64,000 nucleotides of DNA from Caprella mutica (lineage: Eukaryota > Arthropoda > Malacostraca > Amphipoda > Caprellidae), in NCBI GenBank assembly GCA_947561585.1, contig CANNZV010002320.1, positions 39,873-103,872 of the forward strand. The letters run 5' to 3'. The notes beneath the pieces were generated by a model, which was not told the origin of the DNA, ran no database searches, and worked only from the letters and a program-made list of their open reading frames with translations. Both the position numbers and the translations under genes were made by a program. Positions within the stretch are counted from its first letter, which is position 1; each line of letters begins with the position of its first letter. This document shows, in pieces, positions 13,201-28,200 of the stretch.

Positions 13201-16200
13201 AGATGGAAAACATGCAGGACATACCAGTTGATAGAAACTTGAAACCAAAACCGAAAGTTGGTCCAAAACCTAGATGGAAAATAATAGGCACTTCCGATAT
13301 AAATGAAATATCGAATTCATTATCAGAATTATATATTAATATTCCAACTGCTTTAACATATCATGGGATCCAGCCAATTCAAAGAAATGAGGTAAGTGAA
13401 ATGCAAATTTTGTTACCTGTGGATCCGAATTCACAGAGAGAAGATGAGGACACCGCTAATATGCATAAAACCCCTACAATAATGATTGAACCTGAAACTG
13501 AAGAAGAATTCCAGGATATGGACGAAAAAGAGGATTCAATAGAATTGGGTAACTACATAGAGCCAATGAAAATAAAATCTCAGTTGAGTGAACGGTCTAC
13601 TAGTAAAGAGAATTTCAGAAGATCTTTCGAGCGGCGGGGAAAACGTTCGTCCAAACACCGTGTGTCGCAAAAGAAAAGAGAGTTTGACATTGAGAAGTAC
13701 GGGGAACGTCTTATTAAAGCTCTAGAAGAATGCTTGAAGAAGGGAGAGTTGAGTAAAGAAGTCTCTGAAGATACCAAAGATAAAGACTATTGTGGCTCTT
13801 CTAGAATTTCCAGTCAGTTTTCTAAATCTGATGAGCAGCCTCAATACGAATCAGAACAGAATGTGAAAACATTCGCTAGTTCAGGCATAAAAAGTCAATT
13901 CTCTCGTCAGTCTACAAAAGACAAAAGTTCAGTAGAAAAGGAGTGTGAAAATGTCCAATCTACATTGAAAACATCGCCTGATTCTCATTTCACTCCTATC
14001 AAAGATATCAAATCTTGTAGAACGATTGATAATGTCAAAGAATCTCACAGCTCAGAATCTTCCTCAAAATGTGATACTGAAATTCAACCTGACACTCAAG
14101 TTACAGAAAGTGAAGACAGAGAGTTAGGAACAAAGACTGATGACGCGTCTGAAGTTGTTGAGGAAGATAAGGAAGTTCCTGATGATATTCAAGAAGAAAC
14201 TCTTGAGGAAGATCGCAATAATAAACCTAATTTAACATTAAAACGATGGGTTAGTGAGCCGTCAGTGTTACCTGATGAAAGCTCTTATGAATTCTTGGAG
14301 TACAAAAGAGATATCATAAAAGCTCTCATGTCCATACACAAACATGGAGGGAAGAAAAAAATGAAACTCAATGAGATGAAAGAATCTATTTCTTTGGACA
14401 GTATTGCCAAAGAATTAGGGTCTGATTTTGATCTGTATTTTGAAGATCGGGACGATTTTAGCGACCGAGAACAACGTATCAGAAGTCCACTGGTTCGACA
14501 GGACGCAATGGAAGAACTGCAAGAATCAAACACCGTTTGGACAAAAAGAGTTTCGCAAAATTATGACAAAGATGATAGTGTTGAAAACATTGATCAATTA
14601 AACTTGAGCATTGATTGCGAAAGTGATGGGGAGACCAATAGACAAAATTCACATTATGAAGAACAGCTTTCTGATGGCGAAGAATCAGACTACAGTGGAA
14701 TAATGGACGAGACAATTAACGAAGAGGAACCTGATGAAATCCCCAAAAGATATCTCTCAGTGCAGTATGCTGAAGCTCTAGTAGCTCAAGCAGAAAGCGC
14801 AGAATATTATGAATCAGAGAGATTTTCCTACGCACCTCCTCATCGGGATAGTATGACAAATTGTCCTCATTATGATGAAATCTCAGATGAAGAAGATTCA
14901 GAAGACAGAGAACAAACTTCAGATAGGATCACTGATACTAAAGCTAGAAATCAGGAATATTATGAAGTAAATAGTGACAGTGAAGTAACTGGTGAGTATT
15001 CAGACGAACAAGACGGAGAAATCGACATATTGTCGAAAAAATTATCTGGCTATGATCTTCCAAATCAGTTTTATAGTCCAAGTTCCTACAATAAATCTGA
15101 TGGTTTTGCTTATAAAACTGATTCTGAATACTGGAAACAAGTGCGCAGATCTCCTCTTTCAACTTCTGCCAATCCTAATCAACGACATTTTGACCAAGTA
15201 GAAGAATTATCATCATCTGAAACGTCAGCGAAAGATGTTAGTAAACAACTTCCTACTGAGGATTGTGAATCCGATAACTCGGCTACTTCTGATAGATCGA
15301 AAACGTCAGAAAAATCAATGTCTAATTGGAAGATTGCTCTACAAATGCAGCCTAATATTCATGGAGTGAGTCATCAGAAATCTTTAGTGAAAAATGTTGA
15401 TGTAGTAAGACGAGACCGCAGTTCAATATCTGTTTCCCCTGATGATGATAAAATAAACTATTCCAATCCTACATCACGATTTTTTTCAAAATCAGTATCC
15501 AGTGACTTTGAAGAAGAGGAACAACCAAGTTCTTCTTGTAAATCTGTAACAGAAAAAGCCTGCTCATGCGATACAGACAACGAGGATAAGAATTATTTCG
15601 CTATTTCCCGTCAGGAAACTTCTCGACATTACGAGAGTCAAAAATCTCTCAAAAGCTCTAAGGGTTCGAAGGAAGATGATCTCGGGAAAGTTTTTATTGA
15701 TCAGACAATAGCATCAGAATCTGGTAAAACTGAGAAGGATGTTACTTTCTCAGAAGAACCAAATCAATCAGGTGTTCAATGTATGGAAGATGAAAATAAG
15801 ATAGAGAATGAAAAGTCCGATAAAGCTGAAAAAGTACCGGATCATCCATCATCAAGTAGTAGGATCAATCGAGAGATCTCTGGAGATGATATTGTAAGAT
15901 CGGGAAGCGTCAGAACTCGTGGAAGAAGACGAAGGCGAAAGTTCCAGTTAAAATATTACGAAAGTTCTAATGATTGCAAACCTGAAATAGAACAAGATCA
16001 AAGACCATCTCAATCTGATCCCCAAAAGTCATTCTCAACAAAAACCTTCGTCAACAAAAACATTAGCAGAAAAAACAGCAGGAAAAAATCTACCAGTGGC
16101 CGTGGAAATTTTGCCGAAGAATTTTAAATTGAAAAAATCTATCTTTATGGGAATGATTTGATGATGAGAACCCTTCCTCTTGTACTCTATGAAGAAAACC

Positions 16201-19200
16201 CAAACCCTATGAACTCAAACCCCTTCCTCTTGTACTCTGTGAGGAAAACCCAAACCCTATGAACTCAAACCCCTTCCTCTTGTACTCTGTGAGGAAAACC
16301 CAAACCCTATGAACTCAAACCCCTTCCTCTTGTACTCTGTGAGGAAAACCCAAACCCTATGAACTCAAACCCCTTCCTCTTGTACTCTGTGAAGAAAGCC
16401 CAAACCCTATGAACTCAAACCCCTTCCTCTTGTACTCTGTGAGGAAAACCCAAACCCTATGAACTCAAACCCCTTCCTCTTGTACTCTGTGAAGAAAACC
16501 CAAACCCTATGAACTCAAACCCCTTCCTCTTGTACTCTGTGAAGAAAGCCCAAACCCTATGAACTCAAACCCCTTCCTCTTGTACTCTGTGAGGAAAACC
16601 CAAACCCTATGAACTCAAACCCCTTCCTCTTGTACTCTGTGAGGAAAACCCAAACCCTATGAACTCAAACCCCTTCCTCTTGTACTCTGTGAGGAAAACC
16701 CAAACCCTATGAACTCAAACCCCTTCCTCTTGTACTCTGTGAAGAAAACCCAAACCCTATGAACTCAAACCCCTTCCTCTTGTACTCTGTGAAGAAAACC
16801 CAAACCCTATGAACTCAAACCCCTTCCTCTTGTACTCTGTGAAGAAAACCCAAACCCTATGAACTCAAACCCCTTCCTCTTGTACTCTGTGAGGAAAACC
16901 CAAACCCTATGAACTCAAACCCCTTCCTCTTGTACTCTGTGAAGAAAACCCAAACCCTATGAACTCAAACCCCTTCCTCTTGTACTCTGTGAGGAAAACC
17001 CAAACCCTATGAACTCAAACCCCTTCCTCTTGTACTCTGTGAAGAAAGCCCAAACCCTATGAACTCAAACCCCTTCCTCTTGTACTCTGTGAAGAAAGCC
17101 CAAACCCTATGAACTCAAACCCCTTCCTCTTGTACTCTGTGAAGAAAACCCAAACCCTATGAACTCAATGTGAAGCAATAGACAAACTATAGACTAGAAG
17201 GTCAGTTCTCCTTTTGTGTGACCAAAGTATTAATTCGAACTAATAGTTCTTATTCTAACAACTAACAAAAAATTCTTCGAATGAAGATGCTCTACGAATT
17301 GTATAACAAATACCTATATTCATACTAATATTTCTACGAGTGAATTCCCTGTGTGGTATTATTAAAAAAAAAATTTAACTAATTCCAGTTTCTTCCAGAA
17401 ATTAATATTTAATTTTGACGGTCTATGATAAAATTATAAAGAAATGTCAAATTGGTTCAATTGTTTAATTTATTAATAATTCAGTTTTTTTTTTCATGAG
17501 CTTGTGTGCTAATTGTTTCATAATATTCTACTTATTTGTAATCAGGGTAAGGTCCGAGTCATCGGACGATTCCACATTTCCGATCATATATCAAGAAATT
17601 TAATCATTAATATTCAGCTTTTATATGAATTGGTATTCAAAATATCTATAGGTAACATGGATACCAATTCAAATTCTTCTAAATGCTATTTATTGTAACC
17701 AAAATGTGAAACCGTCCAATAACTCAGAACTTAACCCTTTGTCTAATTAACACATGAAAATCAATTGTTAATGATTTTCATATAAAAGAATTAGTAATAA
17801 GATTAAATTGAGGCCGTTAAATAAGAATTTAATTAAATAGAATACCATGAAAAAACTATCAAAATGTTAACAAAAAAAATATAATTTAGAACCTTAAAAC
17901 CTCTTATTTATATCATTAATTAATAACGCATCCTATAATATCTAACAGTCTGTTGAAGAAAATTGATCGAACAAAAGATTGTCTAAAAAAGGCCAAATAA
18001 TTGATTTCATCGATTACCTATTGCAGAGAAATTGAAAAGGTCGAGCATGAAATCACAAGCGACTCAAACAGATGTACCCCAAAGTGGACCACAGTCCGGA
18101 AAATCCTTACCTCATCTTGCAATTGGAGCAGATGATGACCAGGTTAGTAATATGCCCCAAATAATATACTCCAACCTGTCAGAAAAAGTAGTCCACCCAA
18201 ATAAATGTTCATATCAAAAAGTATCTCCCCCGATCAAATACATAAAATTTTATATGTATACCAATTCTACATGTTATAGATATCAAAATATTATATAATA
18301 ATCCAATTCTTCTATCCGCAGTTTCTGTCAGTCCAAGACGGCAAATATTACTCTGGACCTGATCACAGAAAACTCTACAAAAGTTTATCAGAGGCTCCGA
18401 ACACAGATACGAATTATGACATGTACCAGAATGCTGGAAACAACAGAAACGCTAACCAAGATAATCTTCTAAAGAGGGTTCATTCGTTTGATGCAGCGGA
18501 AGATGATCAACCGGTGTCACCGTATGACGTGAGAAATATTTCCGAGTCGTCCGATGTATTCATGGACGCGTCTTCCAGATCCAGTAAGAAGTCTGTGAAG
18601 AAAGTTATGTCGGACGTTGAGGTTATCAAGGAGAAACGCAATGTCATGGCTGCCGGATACGTCGATGTCACCATCTCTAACATCGACAGTGAAGAAGATA
18701 TAATAGAGTCTCACAATATTGAAGAGTCTCAGTGCTCTCTAGATTTCTCTCAGAGTCGAATTTTCAGTCAGGAGTCTTTAATTGATGAGCCGGAACTGGA
18801 GGAAGAATCCTATCACGAGACGCTAACCACTTCACCCAAGTTAGATACAGACACGAATCTGCAGTTGAGTCGGTCAGAGTCACCTCTCCTCATAGAAAGT
18901 AGAATAGATGATATCCCAGGTTTTCTTCTTGATGAAATATCCGCCATTTCTCCATCCGGCGCGGCATCGAATCAAGACTCCGCTGATAATTTAGAAGAAT
19001 CTTTCAGTGAAAGCCAAGTCACCGTAATACCTTCCAATAATGCAAAAGATTCTAGTAATCACATATCAAATCCGAATGGTAGTAATATATACAGTGATGT
19101 CATCAGTGAGCTCAATCTGAAACCCAACTTCATTGATGGCAAGCAGAGCATGACGAACGTGTCAATAACGTCTGATGATGCAGCGAGTGGAAGTGACACA

Positions 19201-22200
19201 GTTACTTATGGCTTGGAGAAACTCTCTCACAGCTCCACATCCAGTGAACAAGATAGAGCTATCGCGAGTTCTACTGATGATTACAGCTCAATTATTAGTG
19301 GCGATTCTTTCACAGTGAAATCAGATGCATTTGACAATGATTTTGAAGACCCAGATTTAATAATTGAGGAAAATTATATGGAGAAACTTGTGCAAGAACT
19401 GAAAAGCTCTTCTTCCAAATTCTCTCCTTCTAATCTGTCGAGTAGACAACGCGATGTTCGTAAAATTGTTTCCCCGGAAAGTGGATCATTTAGAAAGTAT
19501 ATAGACAATGAATTTAATAATATTCCAGATGCGCTGAAAACAAATTCTGATCCATCACCTTCAGAGAACTCCGATGACTTTGTTACTGCAAATGACAATA
19601 ACCTTCCAGATAAAAGTAATAGAAATCTCACTTCTGTAGCACCTCAAATAGGTAGAAATGAAAATACAGTTGCAGAGACTACGGAGATTCTTAGCAGTGA
19701 TTTCGAGACAGCCCATGACATGACTTCTTCCCTTTCTGAAAGCACTACCTCTGCAAATAATCAAATAGAAGATCTAGATAAATACAATGGAGATCGAACG
19801 AAGCCTTTGTTGCCACCAAAAGGAAGCACCGTCACTGCGCCTGCCATACCTCCAAAACCAGGACGTTTTATCAGAGATGGTCACAACAAGAACATTACAG
19901 CAGTTTCTACAACAACTGAGAGTAGCGCAGTGCTCAGTAGCGACAAAATTTTCACTTCTCCTAAGATCAACCAAATGAGAGAAGCAACCAGCGATCTCGA
20001 CCAGTCGTCCAATGATGACAGTCGACGATTTTCTCGATATTTTGACGGGGAAAGTAATACAACGGAAGATAGCGCTGATAATCAAGGAGATGGCGAAGAC
20101 TCTGATAGTGAAAACTTACGAGATATTTGGTCAGAAGAAGAGAGAGAAAAAATTAAAATGGGAATGAAGCTAGACTTCCCTGGAAGCATGTATGGAGGAA
20201 AAGATCTGACAAATGAAAAGAAAACTAAAGATGAAATATTAAAGAAGTTGAAAAAAACTGTGAAAGCTGAATCAAGTAATAAAATATCTTCCAGATCTCC
20301 TAGTCAAAGTCCAAAAGGATCTGTATGTTCACAGTCTCCATCCGATAAGAGGTTCAAAGAGAAATCAAAGGCCAAACCTGCAGAAGATTCTGCAGCCGGG
20401 ATGGTCCGTAGTCCAGCAATGCATGAAGGCTTCAGATTACAGGATTGGACGCCTGTTCGAACTCCAGGTACTCCTGATAAAACTTTAAACATAGACACAT
20501 CTGACGATTCTGGAACAGACCACTCACCAAGATTATCTAAAGCTAGAAGTCCAAACAGGCCCACCAAAGAAGGTAGAAAGAAGTTGAGAGAAAATCAGAG
20601 AAAGGCCGATGAAGCCAGTCATGTTAGAATTCCTTATGCAGATCCCCGGAATAGATTTAAACAAGAATCTGATAAATGTAAAGCAACTGTTAGTACAATC
20701 CAAACTGGAAGTTTCATGAAAAACCCTGTGATGTCCACTAGTCTGGACATGACCAACACTTCTCTACAACAACACCAGTGCGATTATTCTGGCAATGGTG
20801 TGGGTGTGTGCGGTCAATGTGTAGACAGACCTGCGTCTAGAGAAGGTATTCTAGGTTCGAGTATTGTGTCAAGCCAACTCATGCCTATGAATTCGTCACA
20901 TCATCAGCACTATGCTCATCAAATGTACGTAATGCAAAAGAGTCCAAGCTTGCAGCACACTTATCAACAAGAAATAAGTATGAGTTTGCCAAGACCGAAA
21001 CCTATTCCTATTCGAGCGAGATCTGAAGACCGAAATGTTCTTGCTAGAGACTGGTGAGTCAGTGAGAGAAAAATCACCTTAATTTTCGTGTATTCTCTGT
21101 TGATGGTTTTGACTTAATGGTTTCAATCAATTTTCAGGTACTCTGGTCAAAGTTTGGACTGGAATGAGTTGAATCAACGAAATGTTGTGGATGACGAAGT
21201 GGGTATAAATTGCGATGCTTACAAAGCAAGTCCATGGCTGCTATTGGCCGCATGGGATGAACTTAGAGTAAGTCGCAACAAAATTTCTATGTATTGCACA
21301 AAATCTATTTCTTAATTAATAGATAAAATATATGAATTTACAACATTAACATTAACTGTTTAAATTAAAATTTTAAGTGGGAATATCAACACATTCACTC
21401 TTATGAATATTTTATTTCAGTTATTATAAAATTATCCAATTTTTTCACAATTTTTTTTTCTCAGGTATGGCGGAGAGACAATGGACCTGCAATCCCAATT
21501 CCTCCTCACGTCCGAATCAGAGGCTTCGACGATGAGGAGGACTCCGATGACCAGGTCCTGCAATGTGGGGACGATGTGCTTCAGAGGCGCGGCTCTAACG
21601 ACTCCACTTGCAGTGAGAAGGACTTCAGGAGGAAGTACCAAGCTGTCACCCACAGACTGGTGCATAGGAAGGCATCCATTGAGATGTACAGGAGACTCAC
21701 CTGCAACACACTGAGTGAGTGATGGGGTAGTTAGGGTAAGTTTTTAATTATCGGTCAGTTCCCCATTTTCGGACACGTAAGAAAAATCAATATATTTGTA
21801 ATTATTTTTTTTTATTGGTATCCATGATACCTGCAGGTATCATGGATACCAATAAAAAAAATTAATAATTACTATTATATCGTTTTTTCTTACGTGTCCG
21901 AAAATGGGGAACTGACCGATAATTAAGAACTTACCCTACGTATTATCGGTCCATTTCAGATCTTCGGTCATATAAGAAAAAACTATTTAATAATTTTATT
22001 TTTTAACTTGGTGTCCAATAAAATAGGAATAAAAAATAATAATACCCATTATATAGTTTTTTCTTATATGACCGAAGATATGGAACTGACCGATAATTCG
22101 TAACTTTCACTACAGTTTGGTGGTTTGAACTGGTGTTAATGCTTCAGTAATATGATTGACTTTATTCAACAAATCTTTAGCATGACTCTATACTGTTTTA

Positions 22201-25200
22201 GCTCTAATTTTGTTTTCAGAGTAAAATTTTCTTCCTAGTTCGTAGTAGGGTAAATTACGAGTTATCGGACCGTTCCACATTTTTGATCTTATAAGAAAAA
22301 AGTATATAACTTCTATATATAAATTTTTCTTATATGATCGAAATATTAGAAGGGAATGATATCTCCTAACTAACCCTAATAAGAAGCATATTTGTTATTA
22401 TAATTACGAATAATTCCTAAAACTGACGACAATTGCAGTTAAATGAAGTTTACTGTAAATGTTTCTGATTTACTTCTGTAGCTTCGATCAAAATAAAACA
22501 ACCAAATGTATTACCACAAAGTCTATTAATTCGATTCAAAGTCTATTAATTCTCTATATAGTGAACTCCTCTTTAGGGAGTGACCGGTCCATTCGCCGAA
22601 AACAAATTCGCCGCACCACACTTTCGACGAAAATTTAAAAACACTATATGTTATAAATATAAAGAGATATTGTCCACCTAAGGTTAAGTTAGCGGTCTGG
22701 TCAGGGGAGGTTTGATAGTGACAAAATGTATTCTTTACTGTTTTTTTCTGTAAAATAAGTATACCTTATTTACGTAAATAATTGTCATTTTTTTCGGCGA
22801 ATATGTCATTCAGCGAATGTGTCGTTCGGCGAAAGTATTTTCGGCGAATATGTTTTCGGCGAATGTGTTTTCGGAGAATTGACCTAAAACCTCTTTAGTG
22901 AACTCCTCTATAGTGAACTCCTCTAAAGTGAACTCAAGTGTACTCCTCTATATAAAAAACTCCTCTATATAGTGAACTCCTCTATAGTGTACTAAAAACT
23001 AAAGTACTAAAAAGCCTTCTTCAGATTGGCGTTTTTTAACACCGCGGGAAAAAATTCTTCTTAAAATATGTTTATTCTTGCTATTTTTTTTATCGCTGAA
23101 GGAAAATTTTATTGTGATTTTTCATTCAGAGATAAAAAAAAAGCAAGTGTTAAGCGGGCCTATACGTATAAACATTTACCGCAAAGCATGTTGTCCTGCT
23201 TATACAAGCGTGAGGTCAGTTTTACTAATGCGTTCGTTGAGTGAGCACCTACCTCCCTACTCTAAAATAACACATTTTGAAACTCTGCCAACTATCGTGA
23301 AAAGAAAGTTTACTTGTTAGATTGAATATGATATTAATTACAGTTATTTTCGGCCATTACGGTGCTTTATTTGGTTAGGTAGCTGATTTCAAAATGGAGT
23401 ACTCAAGTGATAGCTCTTTCTCCAATGATTCAGGTATAATTTCTCTAATGATTAAAATACACTTGTTAAATATTATTCTTGTATATCATAAAGCTTCCAT
23501 TTCAATAGTAAACTATGTTTGTTTTCTCCAATCTTCCCGACAGCAATCGAATTATCTTCTTGTAGTTCCCCTGACCCAGATGTGGAATTCAGAAAATATT
23601 TTGAAACTGATGAACAAGACACCAAGCCTGAAAATCAGCCCCATTCGACACTTGAACCGAATAGTTTTTATTTTGCTACGGTCAACTACCATCCTCCTTC
23701 CATAAGCAAGATTCAACCTCCTAGTTCTAAAATCAGTAATTCTGAACAGAAATATACAACTGCAGGAACCCAAACTGAAAATTCGAACATAGATCAGGAG
23801 AATCCAAGCTCTACTTTTCGAAAAGAACTCTCCCCATTCCGCTATCCCAATTCACATTATCGAATGAGTGGTTTGAAAAGTTTCGAATGTTCTCGATCAA
23901 ATAGTTCCCCAACGATACTCCATGAAAACATACTTCCTAAATCAGCATTCCAAAATATCTCTAAACAACTAGGTCCTCCATCATCGAATGTACCAAAAGA
24001 TAAAACATCAAATGAGGACACAGTGCAAGAATCCATTCAACGAAATATGGATAAAAGATCGAATTATAGTTGTAATACCTCAGGGAATCAAATATATCAA
24101 GAATCTGATGATGATCTAATTCCAGAAAAAGAAAAAACTAAGATTGAATATGATAAAATAAAGACAAAGCCATCGATTCTATCCAGGTCGAATAAACGTA
24201 AGAGATTGATATCAAATGAATTCAATAATTTGGCATCAGAATCCATGACATCTTCTGAAGAAGTTTCAAATTCGTCATCTGAATCCTTTTCTTCTTTTTC
24301 TGACTTTTCGGCCTCTGAATCAAATCAGTCTTCTGGCAAATCTTCTGTGTCTGATTTAGAAAGAAGTACATCTACCAATTCGAACGAAAGCGAAGACTAT
24401 AACTATAAGGAGATGAAAATGGGAATGAATCATATTTTTCGAAACATGCTACTGCTCTGGTGTAAACAAAACCAACTAATGCGGTCCATATCAGACGGTG
24501 ATACTGGTATGAACGAACAATGATTTCTGTACAGCTTTCTTTCCTTCGGATTTACCATAACCACTTTGGTGTTTGATGACTATTAACTTTAATGGAAGAT
24601 TTTAAGCTTTGAATTTTTGGAAATTTTCATTTGCCTCCTGAACAGTAGTCAAAAAAATGGTTAGGTTTTATAATATTAATTAGGGAACCCATCAAACTTT
24701 CTAGAGACCCCATCAAATCTTCTATGGCCCACCATAACGTTCTCATTGGGTAGCTACTTATTATAGCCAAAGAATACTCTTGTGACGCACATTAATCTAT
24801 TTTAATTCATATATCTTTGCTCTTATTAATTAAATACTTTCGTTGATAAAGTGAAGAAAATTCCACTAACGTTAAATTCTAGTTGGGTCTTTCAAAATAT
24901 TATTAGGACAATTATACTCATTTTTACAGCTTATTCTAATATACGCATACGAAATAGAGTCAAGGGTAATAGTGTTCATTCGTACGTACTAACAAACTAA
25001 CATATTTTCATGCCAACAGCGGCATGATAGATGTGTACCCCTAATCTACGTGTAATTCTTAACCTGTGTTCCTTTACTACCTTTTTAACATTTATTAAAT
25101 TATTTCTAAATTATTTCTTTTCTTGAGACACAAAATCATGATATTTAATTAGATAAATTCTCTAAATCCTGTAAAATGCTCTATATTCTTTCGACTCTTT

Positions 25201-28200
25201 CATATCATTATAAATTTTAAACTTTAAATATATGGGAAGTATTTCAAGATTCATTTTTTAACCTAGATATTTTCATTAAAATTGGTTACGGTTTAAAGAA
25301 TTACATTATTTACTCACTTTTCAGAAACGGATAAAACAGTCGTTGTGTCCCGAGCTTCAGGAGAATTCGGATTCCGAATACATGGTTCCCGACCGGTCGT
25401 AGTCTCTGCAATAGAATTTGGAACTCCGGCCGAAACCTCTGGTCTTGAAGTTGGTGACATCGTCCTCACTATTAACGGGGTCAACGTCTTGGATTTGTGC
25501 CATGCAGAAGTGGTCAAATTGGCATCTTCATGTAAGTACTGGACTAAGTAGAAGTACTGGAATATAGACTAAGTACAAGTACTGAAATATAGACTAAGTA
25601 CAAGTACAGGAATATAGACTAAGTAGAAGTACTGGAATATAGACTAAGTACAAGTACTGGAATATAGACTAAGTAGAAGTACTGGAATATAGACTAAATA
25701 AGTACTGGAATATTGACTGAATTTGTACTGGAATATACACTAAATATGTACTGGAATATAGACTAAATTTGTACTGGGATATAGAAATTTGTACTGGAAT
25801 ATAGACTAAATAAGTTCTGGAACATAAGACTAAATAGAAGTTCTGGAACGTAAGACTAAGTAGAAGTTCTGGAACGTAAGACTAGTATAAATACTGGATT
25901 TTAAACTAAGTAAATACTGGAACATGGACTAAGAAATACTGGAACTTAGGTAAATCCTGAAATATAGATTTATATAAGAGCTGAAACAGAGACTAATCTC
26001 TAAAACATGTAAAATTCTAATTTTTGAGCTATGGTACTTGATTTTTCTTAATTAATCATTAGTTACATCTTCTTGGAAATTTTGAAGAACTTTAGTAAAG
26101 AAACAGAGGAAACAAGAAAGTACAGTTGCATTAAAAATTATCAATTTCAAAGAAACGGAAGGTTCACTTCATACATCATGATGCGAATCTCGTTTCTCCA
26201 GCAGTGTATCCTATGATTCTACCCACAACACTAATCACTAATTTATGAATTTATATTAAAGTCAATAATAATTCATTAATTGAATAACCATACTCACAAT
26301 ATAAATTTATAAAATCAAATTAAAATAAATATAACTATATTAAATTTTTTCTTGAAAGAATATAAACTGAAGTTAATTTGACAACTTCTTTTGGTGCAGG
26401 TGGTAGAGACAATATTCATATGGAGGTGGCCAGAACGTGCAACCTGATAGCCCCCCTAGTAACGACAGACCCCACCCCAGTCTGTGCCGGCTATCTTTAC
26501 AAGTTAGGAACAGCACATCGAACCGTAGGCTCCATCACCAGAAGGTGGCACCGAAGGTGGTTCACCCTCACCAAGGACAACTGCCTCTATCACTACAAAT
26601 CAGAGAGCGTGAGTCACTATTCCTTTTTACGTGGGAAATATAAAAATACGTTTATGACAATCATCGAGATTAAGTTTAGCCCATTCTTCCTGAAGTTTCA
26701 TTTAACCCAAACTTGGAGGGTGGCCTTATTTTGGGACAGTAAATTGTAGATGTGACACATCAGCAAAGTTAAAATTGAGCAACCGTGTACGGTTAACAAA
26801 TGTGGAATTTCTTACCATTATCTTCACTCCTAAAACTTTTCAATAAAAATATAGTTAGTGCTTCTCAATTTACAACCGTTATTCGAAGATGAATGGATTT
26901 AAATTTAATACTAGAATCTAGGATGCGACCACTGAAATTTATTTATAGTTTTCTCTGAGTCTTCTATTACTGTTCTTTTGGATCTAATTCTAATTGGATT
27001 TTCAGGATCCTCAACCTCTGGGTGCTGTTGTACTGAGAGGTCACACGGTACACGCCTTTTCCACCTCGTCCCGACCCTTCGCTTTCACCCTGTCCCTTAC
27101 CGGGGAGGTCGGTCTGCAATTAGCAGCCCACTCCGCCGAATCCAGAGCAAGATGGGGGCATGTCATTACCCAGGCTGCTGAGCAAGCTGCACAGGTGGGA
27201 GTACTATCTGCTTATACTGAACATGATAAAGAATTCAAGAATTGTCATCCTTAAATAAGCGATATTTTGTTTGAATACCCTTACCCTAGTATAATATTAT
27301 TTAAAATATCCCTAGTATTAGAAGATAATGTTTACAATCAATTTTCAGAGAGATGAACTGTTAGAACTCTCCTCGCGTCGTGTTCAGCAGGCTCCTGGCA
27401 GCATCGCGACTCCCGACTGTTTTGGGTACCTCTATAAATTGGGAGCCAGGTGGCATCAGTGGAGGAGGCGTTACTGTGTGCTGAAGGATGCCTGTCTCTT
27501 CCTCTATCAGGATACACAGGCTACGCAGGCGATTGGTAAACAACTCTGTTTATAAGAATTCGTAAAATACATGTCTAAAATGTTACTTTTCTGTATCAAT
27601 TTGTGCTCAAAAAATGTTTAAAAGATGAAAGCGATGATTGCAATTGCAGATTCATTGTTCACTAATCATATTCTATCGGAAAATTTTCTTTATTTGAAGT
27701 ATGTCCTAGATTTCAGTTACTCCCAAATTTCAGTATGACCTAGATTACAATATGTCCTAGACTCCTAGATTTCAGCATGACATAGATTACAGTATGTCCT
27801 AGATTACAATATGTCCTAGATTTCAGCATGGCCTAGATTACAATATGTCCTAGATTTCAGTATGTCCTAGATTACAGCATGTCCTAGATTTCAGTATGTC
27901 CTAGATTTCAGTATGTCCTAGATTTCAGTATGTCCTAGATTTCAGTATGGACTAGATAACAGTATTTCCTAGGTTTATTTCAGTGTGACCTAGATTACAT
28001 TATGTCCTAGATTTCAGTATGAACTAGATAACAGTATTTCCTAGGTTTCAGTATGACCTAGATTTCAGTATGTCCTAGACTTTAGTTCTTCACATTTTGT
28101 ATGAGGATGTTAATGTTGGTCCTATGTTTCAGGAGTGATTTATCTGCATGGGTACAGAGTACAAAGCACATCCATTGGCAGCAAAAGAAATGCATTCGAA

